Shown here: in pieces, positions 8,651-16,032 of the stretch | Layout: each line of letters starts with the position of its first letter | Numbering within the stretch: the stretch's first letter is position 1 | Assembly: GCA_003151275.1 (NCBI GenBank) | Contig: PLXC01000022.1 | Location: forward strand, 1 to 56,011 | DNA length: 56,011 nucleotides | Direction: 5' to 3' | From: Candidatus Melainabacteria bacterium | GTDB taxonomy: Bacteria; Cyanobacteriota; Vampirovibrionia; Obscuribacterales; Obscuribacteraceae | Position numbers and translations under genes: made by a program | Notes under the pieces: generated by a model | What the model was told of the DNA's origin: nothing | Database searches by the model: none | Seen by the model: only the letters and a program-made list of their open reading frames with translations

Positions 8651-9592
8651 TCAATTTTGCTTCCCTGTACCTGACAATTCAAACACAGTGAGTTCCGGTG
8701 GTGAGCAAAATCTGATCCGCGGGAAGTGACCCTCCATACCGATACCACGATTGGTGTATATCCACATATTCCCTAGTTTGTGTAGCCCGGATTCATACCT
8801 TTTTCCTTGAATCGATTGAGTGATTAAGGCTCCGTAAAATGGCAGGTCAATTTGCCCGCCGTGCGTATGACCACAGACATAGAGATCAATTCCTTGTGTT
8901 TTATTGTTTAGGATCACATCGCCGTCGGGGTTGTGATACATCATGATCGTGGGCAGACCCTTCGGAGCCTTTTGCCAACTTTCGTTGCATGATGCACCGG
9001 AATCAGCTCCGACAATGCAGAATTTTACGCCGTTGATTTCAATGATCCGATAACCGGCAACAACGTCTAACTTGCTTTTAACCAAAACATCCAGGGGATT
9101 AAAGGCAAAATCCCAATCGCCTTTGACTGCCAAAGTGGTTGCAACTTTGCTGATTCGCGCGGCGAACGCATTGAAGATTGCTACTCCATCAAGAGAATTT
9201 ACTGCGTCGCCTGTAAACAAAATTAGAGACGGCTTGATCTTTTCTATCTCTTCTGCGACTTTATCTTCCAGCCTCACTGATCCGTCACTGTGGAGATCGG
9301 ATATTTGAACGATCGTTATTGGCTTGGTAGACGCAGGAATATCGTTCAGAGCAATTTTTACATACTTGATCTCAAGTTGATAAGGTTCCATGAAGTAGGC
9401 ATAACCTAGACAACCGATACTGAATGCGGTGGCAGCAAGTATTAATGCGCCCATCAGTCCGAGCTTTGGACGGATTTCTGCGGGCACAATGAACGGCCGT
9501 AGCAATATGAATATGGCGGAAATATACAGCGCAGCGACGGTGCCCATCACTGATAAGATGACGACCCAGTCCTGTAAACGCACTACATGCAT
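8651..9592 (-). CDS. Membrane-anchored metallophosphoesterase (calcineurin-like)
   Basis: A 313-residue protein with two or three N-terminal membrane helices (about residues 5-75) followed by a calcineurin-like phosphoesterase domain: ISDLHSD (D-x-H), LFTGDAVN (GD), MMYHNPDGD and the C-terminal CGHTHGGQIDLP. The motif normally written GNHD/E is GDWD here, so both the metal-binding Asn and the catalytic His are replaced. I chose the ATG at 9592 because it lies one base after the kinase stop (TAA at 9596-9594), with a GGCGAAAG stretch upstream; an upstream start at 9649 would overlap the kinase by 56 bases. Tight coupling to the kinase suggests it acts on the phosphate that the kinase adds, or on a phospholipid. 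That role is inference. Confidence 0.85.
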   Translation of the reverse strand: MHVVRLQDWVVILSVMGTVAALYISAIFILLRPFIVPAEIRPKLGLMGALILAATAFSIGCLGYAYFMEPYQLEIKYVKIALNDIPASTKPITIVQISDLHSDGSVRLEDKVAEEIEKIKPSLILFTGDAVNSLDGVAIFNAFAARISKVATTLAVKGDWDFAFNPLDVLVKSKLDVVAGYRIIEINGVKFCIVGADSGASCNESWQKAPKGLPTIMMYHNPDGDVILNNKTQGIDLYVCGHTHGGQIDLPFYGALITQSIQGKRYESGLHKLGNMWIYTNRGIGMEGHFPRIRFCSPPELTVFELSGTGKQN

Positions 9593-9593
9593 G

Positions 9594-10427
9594 TTACTTT
9601 CGCCGTGCCGTATCTTCGATGGGGGTGGTCGCCTCTCCTGCTTGCACATTTATAAAATGCAGCCTTTCTGCGAGGCTACCACCCATGATGCGAAAACACA
9701 CTGAGTTTTTCAGGGCGTCGTCCAAGAGTTCTATGCCATTGTTGAGGTGCAGTGCATTGCACAGTGGAAGTAGCGAATGAATAAAAGATTGAGCTGGTAC
9801 CGCACTGGTCGTCAAGGGCAGGTCGCTATTGGAGTCGGTGACCGAAAGGGCGATCGACAAATCAATATTGAAGTCTACTAACTTCTCGTTGATATGATCG
9901 CTTATGGGAACCCATTCCGATCCGACTACTGGTCCCGGCAAAACACCAGTTGCAGACCTAATTCTTTCCAAGCTACCAGTGCGAAGAGAAATTGGCGAAG
10001 CGAAAGTCTTCACTTGCTTCGTTCTTGGATCGACAAGCGAAACGTCCTCCGCCAAGATCTTCCATCCGAAAGCGAAGGCCAGTGCAGTTGCCGCAGTACT
10101 TTTTCCCGAATGAGATGGTCCAGCTATTAATACGACTTTACCTGAAGGCGACACCAATGTCGCGGCATCAAACCAAAGGTAGTCATGATGGTAATTCAGG
10201 GCTCGCCTGACGATCAGGCGGATTATTTCCAGTCCACTGGCTTCGGAAACGATTTCTTCCCAGCCAGGAACGATCACTAAAGGCAAGTCGATATCGATAA
10301 GAGAAAGTGGATCCCTATCGACATCGACTTCATGTCGTTCTAAAAGTGAACCAATGCAGTCGCAAAGCTGTTGATTCGAACTTTTCAGCTGAAAACAGAA
10401 CTCGCCAAGCCTGTAGGACTTCGTCAC
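9594..10427 (-). CDS. HprK-related kinase (HprK_rel_A type), island 1
   Basis: A 277-residue relative of the C-terminal domain of HPr kinase/phosphorylase. It shows a P-loop, VLIAGPSHSGKSTAATALAF (about residue 114-133), and the downstream strand WKILAEDVSLVDP in which the acidic pair of HprK is Glu-Asp. The HPr-binding N-terminal domain of true HprK is absent. Kinases of this kind sit in peptide-modification clusters; in lasso peptide clusters a related kinase phosphorylates the C-terminal residue of the precursor. The likely substrate here is one of the small proteins in the island (10513 or 12823), but which cannot be told. It has three paralogs at 35892, 38134 and 38921. The start is GTG. 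Confidence 0.85.
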   Translation of the reverse strand: MTKSYRLGEFCFQLKSSNQQLCDCIGSLLERHEVDVDRDPLSLIDIDLPLVIVPGWEEIVSEASGLEIIRLIVRRALNYHHDYLWFDAATLVSPSGKVVLIAGPSHSGKSTAATALAFAFGWKILAEDVSLVDPRTKQVKTFASPISLRTGSLERIRSATGVLPGPVVGSEWVPISDHINEKLVDFNIDLSIALSVTDSNSDLPLTTSAVPAQSFIHSLLPLCNALHLNNGIELLDDALKNSVCFRIMGGSLAERLHFINVQAGEATTPIEDTARRK

Positions 10428-10512
10428 TTTTCAAAAACTGTCGCTAAATTAATTGCTAGAAAACACAACATGTTATGCGGCAGCATTCGGAAGTCTTTTC
10501 CAGGCGACTTTA

Positions 10513-10896
10513 TTAACCCCAGCCGCTATCCGGATCGAATCCTGGATCTCTAGGCCTTTTGTTTGAAGGACCTGAAGGAGTGCCCTCTAAGCCAGCTCCG
10601 CCGTCACCGTGTCCACCACCACCGTGTCCACCCGAGCCATGCCCACCACTACCACCATTTCGCAACGGAGCATGACTGTCATGGAAATGCTGTGTCTGGT
10701 CATGGGGACCCGAGGTATCGTGGACAGTCGTAGTGCTGTTAAGAGCTTGAGCTGGTGGCACTAAGAATTTATCGATGATCTTTGGGGCAGCTATTAGAGA
10801 ACCTGCAATTGCCGCTCTCTGTACTAATTTGCTCAGGAAGTCTTTGCGACTTAAAGTCGCATCACAAGCTGGCTTGTTTACATCCGTTTCTTGCAT
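10513..10896 (-). CDS. Small exported protein with Tat-like leader and Gly/His-rich tail
   Basis: A 127-residue protein. The leader has a degenerate Tat motif (LSRKDFLSK), a hydrophobic stretch (AAIAGSLIAAPKIIDKFL) and a possible cleavage site after PPAQA near residue 52. The same leader, nearly word for word from KPACD through APKIIDKFLVPPA, occurs in the 114-residue protein at 33991-34335. The tails are unrelated: here it is His/Gly-rich (GGSGGHGSGGHGGGGHGDGG) and ends in an acidic/aromatic segment (DPGFDPDSGWG). A shared leader with a hypervariable tail fits either a modified exported peptide or a carrier recognised by the island's enzymes. The Gly/His run could bind metal. It lies between the PqqD-like and kinase genes on one strand. 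Function is unproven. Confidence 0.75.
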   Translation of the reverse strand: MQETDVNKPACDATLSRKDFLSKLVQRAAIAGSLIAAPKIIDKFLVPPAQALNSTTTVHDTSGPHDQTQHFHDSHAPLRNGGSGGHGSGGHGGGGHGDGGAGLEGTPSGPSNKRPRDPGFDPDSGWG

Positions 10897-11050
10897 CTCT
10901 TTTATCCACTTTCAAATAGGAAGGTTTTTGAACTTTTTAACTATAGTACCTGGGCAATTATCGTGCAACAAATGGGAACGGAAATTAAACGCATGACAAT
11001 TGGAATGACGGCAAACCGATTCTGGGCAAGACTCACAATGTTCCGCTTCG

Positions 11051-11320
11051 TTAAGCTGTGGCATCCGCGATTAGGCCGGACTGCGCAAAATCATTCAGTA
11101 ATTCGTTGATTGCGGGCTGAAGATTTGCTGAATCTCCATTTGCAAACTCAAGCACTCGTTCAACGATTTGGTCGATCGAATGTTCACCGTCGCAGTATTC
11201 CCACGCGATTGCGGCAAGGGGGGTAATTGTATGAGCCCAATCACTAGTCTTGCTGAAGATCACCACATGACCGTCTGGGAGCATTTTTGTTTCGATATCA
11301 GGAGTGCGTTTCGGTTTCAT
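11051..11320 (-). CDS. PqqD-like peptide chaperone, island 1
   Basis: An 89-residue PqqD-family protein. The family plan is visible: a beta-rich start with LPDGHVVIFSK, the 'N/A-xx-A-xx-W' helix start ITPLAAIAWEYCDGEHSIDQ (about residues 34-53) and a helical C-terminal half (INELLNDFAQSGLI). PqqD-type domains (RiPP recognition elements) bind leader peptides and present them to modifying enzymes. The sequence matches the 97-residue protein at 32360 over its whole length, beginning KPKR.xxIET. This is the type annotated in HPr-rel-A systems. Partner kinase, exported protein and AlkP-fold gene are on the same strand. Confidence 0.85.
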   Translation of the reverse strand: MKPKRTPDIETKMLPDGHVVIFSKTSDWAHTITPLAAIAWEYCDGEHSIDQIVERVLEFANGDSANLQPAINELLNDFAQSGLIADATA

Positions 11321-11441
11321 AATGAATTGGTTCCAAGTTAATTGCCCTAAGCCGGCTGGGAACCCAGCGCTCTCAGTTAGTCTACGATGTCTGCTTGACT
11401 ATAAGATTAGATATACCGAATCTTTGCGGTACTGAGTGCTC

Positions 11442-12749
11442 TCACCGCATGACATCGGGAAGATCTACCGACCGAAAGTGGTCACTTCTATTTAGTTTAG
11501 GTGACCATATAAACCCTGTTGAACAGTGGGTCGAGAGTGGCAAGTCGTAGGATCTCGATATGGTTTCTAAAGATTCTACCAACTCAACTTCCCTGATCTG
11601 AAATATAAAGTTCGGGCCGCCTGATTTGAGCTCAGGATTTTTATGAATGCTCACAGATTGTCCAAGTCGATTAGTTTCTGTCTTAAGAAATTCCGCAATG
11701 CGAATCTCTTCCTTGGCAATCCCAGCGTCGTCAATAGCTCCGCCATCATCGAATCGATCAGCAGAATTGATATATAAGGTTCCTCGCACAGGAGAAGCGC
11801 ATAGCGTCCTTCGTGGAAGAAACTGCTTCGTCTTAGTCAAATTGATTGGCGTGCCTGGGTCGTTCTCCGCTCTAGCTGCGGCTAATGCAGCTAACCTAAG
11901 TTGATTACCGCTTGACGTGTCATAGGATCTTGAAAGGAACCTCGCATTCTCAAGCAAGTCATTGATGCTGAACATTCCTTTGCAATGCACATGGGAGAAC
12001 GAAGAGAACACTACTCTTTCGTCGGCTTGTTCGCATATTGAGGCTAGCACCGAATCCAGTTCAGTCAAAAACTTCTTGAAATGTGGACTGAACGCTAGTC
12101 CTTTCTGTTGCAAAAACTTGTGACCAAGCAAGTGAGAAAGTTGGTCAAAAATGCTTGCCCGATAGAGAAAAAATTTCCAATTCGTTTCGAGCGCGAGCGT
12201 GGCTGCACACTGCAATCTATTCAACTCGGCATTAACGAACAGGGTAAGCGCTTTGCTACAATCTGCCATCGCCTCCCCCATACTGACAAGTGGTCGAGGG
12301 TTGTAATTTTGGAATGGCGGTTTCTTCGACAAGGATAGTGGAGACACCGTCTGCATTGCTGGTGAACCGCCGTCACTCAACCATATGCGGTGATTATCGC
12401 GCGGTTGCACTATGGGTGCGTTGATCAAAACGTTACTCATTCCGTCATCGCTGTCGTTAAACAAGCGGATTGGAACAGTCAGATCCCGCTCCGTAAAAAC
12501 CTGAAGATGGTTCAAAGATCTCAGTGGTCTTGCGTAACCTATGCAGCCATTGCGGTACCACGGTTCTCCGGTCAAAATTTCTGCCCAAATAGGCTGTACA
12601 TCTGAGAATGGTGCCGCATCAAGTTCTGCAATCCCTCCGCTTTTCAATAAAGAAGACAGCAACGGCATATCTTCTTTTAAAAGATCGAACTGATCAGCGT
12701 TCAAGCCATCAAAGCAGACAATTGCTTTTCTGTTATTGAGTTGTGACAC
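11442..12749 (-). CDS. AlkP-superfamily-fold protein with eroded active site, island 1
   Basis: A 435-residue protein that follows the plan of predicted AlkP-superfamily phosphohydrolases. The first strand is KAIVCFDGLNADQF (about residues 8-21), then VQPIWAEILTGEPWYRNGCI where the nucleophile loop belongs, IFDQLSHLLG for the metal-binding D-xxx-H, VVFSSFSHVHC where 'SDHG' is expected, and a late GTLYINSADRFDDG. The nucleophile Thr/Ser position reads Gln and the SDHG motif is changed, so classic phosphatase chemistry is doubtful. A paralog at 32698-33990 keeps Thr at the nucleophile site but also lacks SDHG. The start is GTG at 12749 with AGAGG five bases upstream. Co-directional with PqqD, exported protein and kinase. 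A binding or scaffold role is possible. Confidence 0.75.
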   Translation of the reverse strand: MSQLNNRKAIVCFDGLNADQFDLLKEDMPLLSSLLKSGGIAELDAAPFSDVQPIWAEILTGEPWYRNGCIGYARPLRSLNHLQVFTERDLTVPIRLFNDSDDGMSNVLINAPIVQPRDNHRIWLSDGGSPAMQTVSPLSLSKKPPFQNYNPRPLVSMGEAMADCSKALTLFVNAELNRLQCAATLALETNWKFFLYRASIFDQLSHLLGHKFLQQKGLAFSPHFKKFLTELDSVLASICEQADERVVFSSFSHVHCKGMFSINDLLENARFLSRSYDTSSGNQLRLAALAAARAENDPGTPINLTKTKQFLPRRTLCASPVRGTLYINSADRFDDGGAIDDAGIAKEEIRIAEFLKTETNRLGQSVSIHKNPELKSGGPNFIFQIREVELVESLETISRSYDLPLSTHCSTGFIWSPKLNRSDHFRSVDLPDVMR

Positions 12750-12822
12750 TTCAACCTCTTTGAGAGACTTCTTTCTGCTGCGGGTAGTTTAGACTAAGTG
12801 CGTTAAGCGCTCGCAGGTGTCC

Positions 12823-13038
12823 ATGGATATTCAGGAATCCGCTGAGCAGATAGATCAATCTGCATTGCGCGAAAATCAAGCCAACGAGATGCCTTTCATT
12901 TTGCGGGCTTGGTGGTTGCGAAATTTTCTAGAGGCGGAAGGGCTGGTATGGGCTCCGGATCTTGGAGTAACGTCGCCGCTATGGTCTTTATATTCCGATC
13001 CCATGTGCGATGTTGGTTCACTGGATCAATATCTTTAA
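12823..13038 (+). CDS. Candidate graspetide (microviridin-like) precursor peptide A
   Basis: A 71-residue peptide immediately before the ATP-grasp gene (15 bases between stop and next start). The acidic N-terminal part contains the leader-like motif MPFILRAWWLRNFLE (about residues 23-37), which resembles the PFFARFL helix that microviridin ATP-grasp ligases recognise. The C-terminal 20 residues hold PLWSLYSDPMCDVGSLD, rich in Ser donors and Asp acceptors of the kind joined in omega-ester or omega-amide macrocycles. Both blocks are conserved in the 74-residue peptide at 35501-35725 while the linker differs. ATG at 12823 is preferred over GTG at 12817 because AGG lies five bases before it. Divergent from the AlkP-fold gene across 73 bases. 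Confidence 0.75.
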   Translation: MDIQESAEQIDQSALRENQANEMPFILRAWWLRNFLEAEGLVWAPDLGVTSPLWSLYSDPMCDVGSLDQYL

Positions 13039-13053
13039 CTGGTACCGCTTTGC

Positions 13054-14082
13054 ATGGCGAGTAAAGTCCTAATTTTATCTTCGCAAGAAGATGTTCACGC
13101 CACTCGCGTCGAACATTTGCTTCTGGCGCACGGAGTGAAGACACAGTTTTGGCGCTTCGATCCTTTTGTTCACGATTGTCAGCTGAATTTTTCCATATCG
13201 GATAATCAGAACGTTTTTCAATTTTGCATGGACAATGCTCCGGTGGACATGTCTTCATTTGACTCGATATGGTTTCGCAGACCGGGCACATTGCAATCGA
13301 AGAAATTTTTTCAACCATGGATTGAAGAGATGATGATTGTCGAAGCTCGTCAAGCGCTGTTAGGCATGCTCTATGCGCTGCCATGTTTGTGGGTAAATTA
13401 TCCCGGTCGTGATACCACTGCCACCTTGAAACTTTTCCAATTGCAAGTCGCGAAAAACGTGGGAATGACTTTACCAGAGACTATCGTCACCAACGATCCT
13501 GTGGTGGCAAGAGCTTTCTACGAAAAGTTTAAGGGCAACGTGATTTACAAATTGATCTCAGAGATTAGCAACTTCTCTTTGCCTAGCTTTGAGTTTCCAC
13601 ATGGTATTCCCACACTGCCGTTACGGGAAGTTGACTTAAATCATCTTGATCAAGTCAAACACGCACCACATTTATTTCAGCAGCGAGTAGACAAACAGAG
13701 TGATATTCGAGTCACAGTAATTGGCACCAAAGTTTTCGCTACACATATAGAGAGCCAAAAAGGATCAGGTAAGTTGGACTGGCGAAACGACTATTCAGTG
13801 CCGATGACTGAGTGGAAGCTGCCAGACGACTTGTCAGAACAATGCATTGAAATGCTAAAAGCACTAGGTTTAAACTATGGTGCCTTTGATTTCTGTCTCG
13901 ATAAAAATGGACGGTATGTTTTTTTAGAAGTGAATCCCGCTGGCCAATATTTGTGGGTCGAGGAACGCACAAAGCAACCGCTTTCCGAGGAAATGGCTTT
14001 GTTGTTGGCCGGTAAGAGTATGCCACTGGTGGACTACAATTCTGCGGCGTTTGGTGATCGAACTAAATTTATCCGTAAATGA
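13054..14082 (+). CDS. MvdD/MvdC-like ATP-grasp peptide ligase, island 1
   Basis: A 342-residue ATP-grasp ligase of the kind that closes ester or amide cross-links in microviridins and other graspetides. The N-terminal pre-ATP-grasp domain ends with DSIWFRRPGTLQSKKF (about residue 68-83), the 'WYRRP' motif of that family. Next come WVNYPGRDTTATLKLFQLQV and ETIVTNDPVVARAF, then a Lys strand (NVIYKLISEISN) and the C-terminal metal-binding strand FLEVNPAGQYLWVEE (about 305). It follows the candidate precursor in the same direction and overlaps the oxygenase-like gene tail to tail by 14 bases. Its paralog at 34475 is similar throughout. Cytosolic; the substrate is inferred to be peptide A. Confidence 0.85.
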   Translation: MASKVLILSSQEDVHATRVEHLLLAHGVKTQFWRFDPFVHDCQLNFSISDNQNVFQFCMDNAPVDMSSFDSIWFRRPGTLQSKKFFQPWIEEMMIVEARQALLGMLYALPCLWVNYPGRDTTATLKLFQLQVAKNVGMTLPETIVTNDPVVARAFYEKFKGNVIYKLISEISNFSLPSFEFPHGIPTLPLREVDLNHLDQVKHAPHLFQQRVDKQSDIRVTVIGTKVFATHIESQKGSGKLDWRNDYSVPMTEWKLPDDLSEQCIEMLKALGLNYGAFDFCLDKNGRYVFLEVNPAGQYLWVEERTKQPLSEEMALLLAGKSMPLVDYNSAAFGDRTKFIRK

Positions 14083-14755
14083 CTAGTGAGCCATTTTGCA
14101 TCAAACCGTGTCCTTGCAAAGTAATTCGTTCGTCTGTGGGTAGCCAGTTCTCTGCCACCGTCATTTGATGATAGTGCCTGCCGTCGTGTATGGTCGCAAC
14201 ACCAACTTCATAGCGCTGATAGATCGCATTTCGAGCATCAAGTAACTCAGATTCTTCCAGCTCTTGCTCGGGAATGTCCGATTGGGTAACGTCCCATATG
14301 TTCAGTCCTGCTCCATGAACTGGTGAAGCTATGGGCAGCGTGAATGACATGGTGGTATCAAAATCGGCGGAACCTTTTGGTTCCCAATTGAGTTCCATGA
14401 ATTGCAGATCAATGTGAACGTTGTAGCGAATGGTAGAAAAATCTGTAGGACCGCAATAGATGTTGAAGCCAGGTAAGGCTAGATCGTCGCGGAATATTGT
14501 TTTGACGGCAAAATGTTTTTCAAATGCCTCGATCAACTTGTTGTACACCCAGTCGAAGTGCTCTCTTAAAATCGGGTTCATCTGTTTGCCCGTAGCATAG
14601 TAGAGAGCTCGAGGTCTGTAATAAGAAATGCCCGCACCGAGACGATGGCGCTCATCGTCCCACAGGTACTTAAGAGAATGCACTTCGTCTCGAACTCGTC
14701 CTGACTCTTCCGCCGTCAATACTTTGATTTCTTTGACAATATTTCGCGTTGGCAT
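14069..14755 (-). CDS. 2-oxoglutarate/Fe(II) oxygenase-like protein
   Basis: A 228-residue protein with the layout of a 2-oxoglutarate-dependent oxygenase. YNVHIDLQFMEL (about residue 131-142) gives H-x-D, IHDGRHYHQMTVAENW (about 191-206) gives the distal His, and DERITLQGHGLM supplies the Arg that binds the 2-oxoglutarate carboxylate. Prolyl/aspartyl hydroxylase-like enzymes have this order. It faces the ATP-grasp gene tail to tail with a 14-base overlap and has no counterpart in the second island. It could hydroxylate the peptide product or an amino acid; this is inferred from position only. No signal peptide. The assignment is moderate because only short motifs support it. Confidence 0.6.
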   Translation of the reverse strand: MPTRNIVKEIKVLTAEESGRVRDEVHSLKYLWDDERHRLGAGISYYRPRALYYATGKQMNPILREHFDWVYNKLIEAFEKHFAVKTIFRDDLALPGFNIYCGPTDFSTIRYNVHIDLQFMELNWEPKGSADFDTTMSFTLPIASPVHGAGLNIWDVTQSDIPEQELEESELLDARNAIYQRYEVGVATIHDGRHYHQMTVAENWLPTDERITLQGHGLMQNGSLVIYG

Positions 14756-14794
14756 TCGGCGTAACCGTTGACTTTGTATTAGGATTCTAAGAAA

Positions 14795-15460
14795 TCATTT
14801 GATGAAGTACATCCTGTTAGGAAGTTTTTCGCAATCTAACGAGTAGCCACCAGCAAGATCGGAAAATTGATCGCCGATATTAACGACGATTTTAAATCCC
14901 ATCTTTTCAATGTCTTGTCGCACTGCGGATTTGAATTCTTCAGCGGGCGGGCCACCATGGTGCGGTCTCAAATAGAGCGCATCGTAGCTAACATTGTCTT
15001 TGACTAAATTGATGATTGTTGGCTTGCGATCTGACTCCGGCCGACCGGTAATAAGGAAAATTGCGAACCCCTTCTTGCGCGCCCAAGTCAAAAATTCGTA
15101 GGTGGGCTTTAGCACTGGTGCTTTCGATTCGTTTATCCACTGATCGAACAAATCCCAATCGCGTTCGGGATGAAGTCGGAACTGTTCACGGTTGTTTACG
15201 ATCGTCTCGTCGATGTCCGACACGATTGCTAGATTGGTCTCGCCGGGGTGTTCCTTCATGTAATTGGTGCAGAATTTTTTTGCCGAGCTTGTCGCGCTAG
15301 CAAACTGTTTTTTGTACTGGCTGGTCTTCGAGAACTTTAGCCCCTCCTCATAACTCGTCGCAGGAGGTGGATTCGGCACCGTAACATCTGAACATGGACA
15401 GGCAAAAGCTTTTGCGCTGCAGAGAGCGGAAATTAAAATAACTAGGATTGGAAATTTCAT
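14795..15460 (-). CDS. Secreted HAD-family acid phosphatase (class B / lipoprotein e(P4)-like)
   Basis: A 221-residue protein with a signal peptide (MKFPILVILISALCSAKAFA) and two early Cys residues (ACPCSDV). The HAD motif I reads IVSDIDETIVNN (about residue 82-93), which gives the D-x-D-x-T nucleophile. Motif II is FAIFLITGRPES and the C-terminal motif is VVNIGDQFSDLAGG. This order matches the acid phosphatase (class B) family, periplasmic or surface phosphatases that release phosphate from nucleotides and other monoesters. A TAGG element close to the ATG at 15460 supports the start. It stands alone between the oxygenase-like gene and a small membrane protein and need not belong to the island. 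Confidence 0.88.
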   Translation of the reverse strand: MKFPILVILISALCSAKAFACPCSDVTVPNPPPATSYEEGLKFSKTSQYKKQFASATSSAKKFCTNYMKEHPGETNLAIVSDIDETIVNNREQFRLHPERDWDLFDQWINESKAPVLKPTYEFLTWARKKGFAIFLITGRPESDRKPTIINLVKDNVSYDALYLRPHHGGPPAEEFKSAVRQDIEKMGFKIVVNIGDQFSDLAGGYSLDCEKLPNRMYFIK

Positions 15461-15516
15461 CGCCTAATCCTACCAACTCAGCCAAGTCAGTAACAGCGAT
15501 GTAACTTGATTAATAA

Positions 15517-15783
15517 CTACTTCCCGGACATGTTCACGCCACGGCCAGCTTCATAAGTGGTACTGCCGGCGATATTCTTCTCTTTCCTGGTAGGTTTTCT
15601 GATTTCAATAGTTCGCTGTTCTACAGGCGACTCGATCGGGCAGCCCTCGTAGATGCCCCAATAGGTTGAACCCACTTTCTTCTTAATTCCGGTTGACTCT
15701 GGAATGAAGCGATGCGGTTCTGCCACGACCATTAGCAGAGTAAATGCCACAGCACCGACAAACAAGAAGAGGACTATGTCCAT
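15517..15783 (-). CDS. Small single-pass membrane protein, unknown
   Basis: An 88-residue protein with one N-terminal membrane helix (IVLFLFVGAVAFTLLMVVAE, residues about 3-22) followed by a basic, polar tail with KVGSTYWGIYEGCPIESP in the middle. The start ATG at 15783 has GGGGTGAG four bases upstream, a good ribosome binding site. I do not recognise the family. The tail after the single helix is charged and probably lies on one side of the membrane. About 250 bases without an evident gene separate it from the next small gene upstream. Confidence 0.6.
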   Translation of the reverse strand: MDIVLFLFVGAVAFTLLMVVAEPHRFIPESTGIKKKVGSTYWGIYEGCPIESPVEQRTIEIRKPTRKEKNIAGSTTYEAGRGVNMSGK

Positions 15784-15984
15784 AACTCACCCCGACTAAA
15801 TCCGAAAACTGTCTGGCACCACATATGACTCCGGTGGAACAGAAATCAAGGCGCCGACCAGAAGGTCAAATCCCGAATTGCCGGGTAGCGCTTGATTAGC
15901 CGAGAAATCAAGTGATCACAGATTAATCTATTGGCTTGAGCCTGTCCATGGTGATTACCTCACCTGAGCCAGAACTCACAAAAG

Positions 15985-16011
15985 AAAAGGCACGGTCTAG
16001 CCGTGCCTTTT
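15985..16011. terminator. Bidirectional intrinsic terminator
   Basis: An 11-base perfect stem (AAAAGGCACGG pairing with CCGTGCCTTTT) with a 5-base loop, with A- and T-rich flanks on both sides. It lies 21 bases after the stop of the 53-residue gene on the minus strand and supports that this small gene is a real transcription unit. Confidence 0.8.
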
Positions 16012-16032
16012 CTGGATTGGTTCGGTTTCGAA

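Noticed and set aside
10600..10670. Tandem CCACC/ACCGTG-type repeats
   Set aside because: They encode the Gly/His-rich tail of the exported protein and have no regular unit outside the coding frame.
12896..13384. 162-codon minus frame opposite precursor A and the ATP-grasp gene
   Set aside because: It is antisense to two well supported genes and shows no family features.
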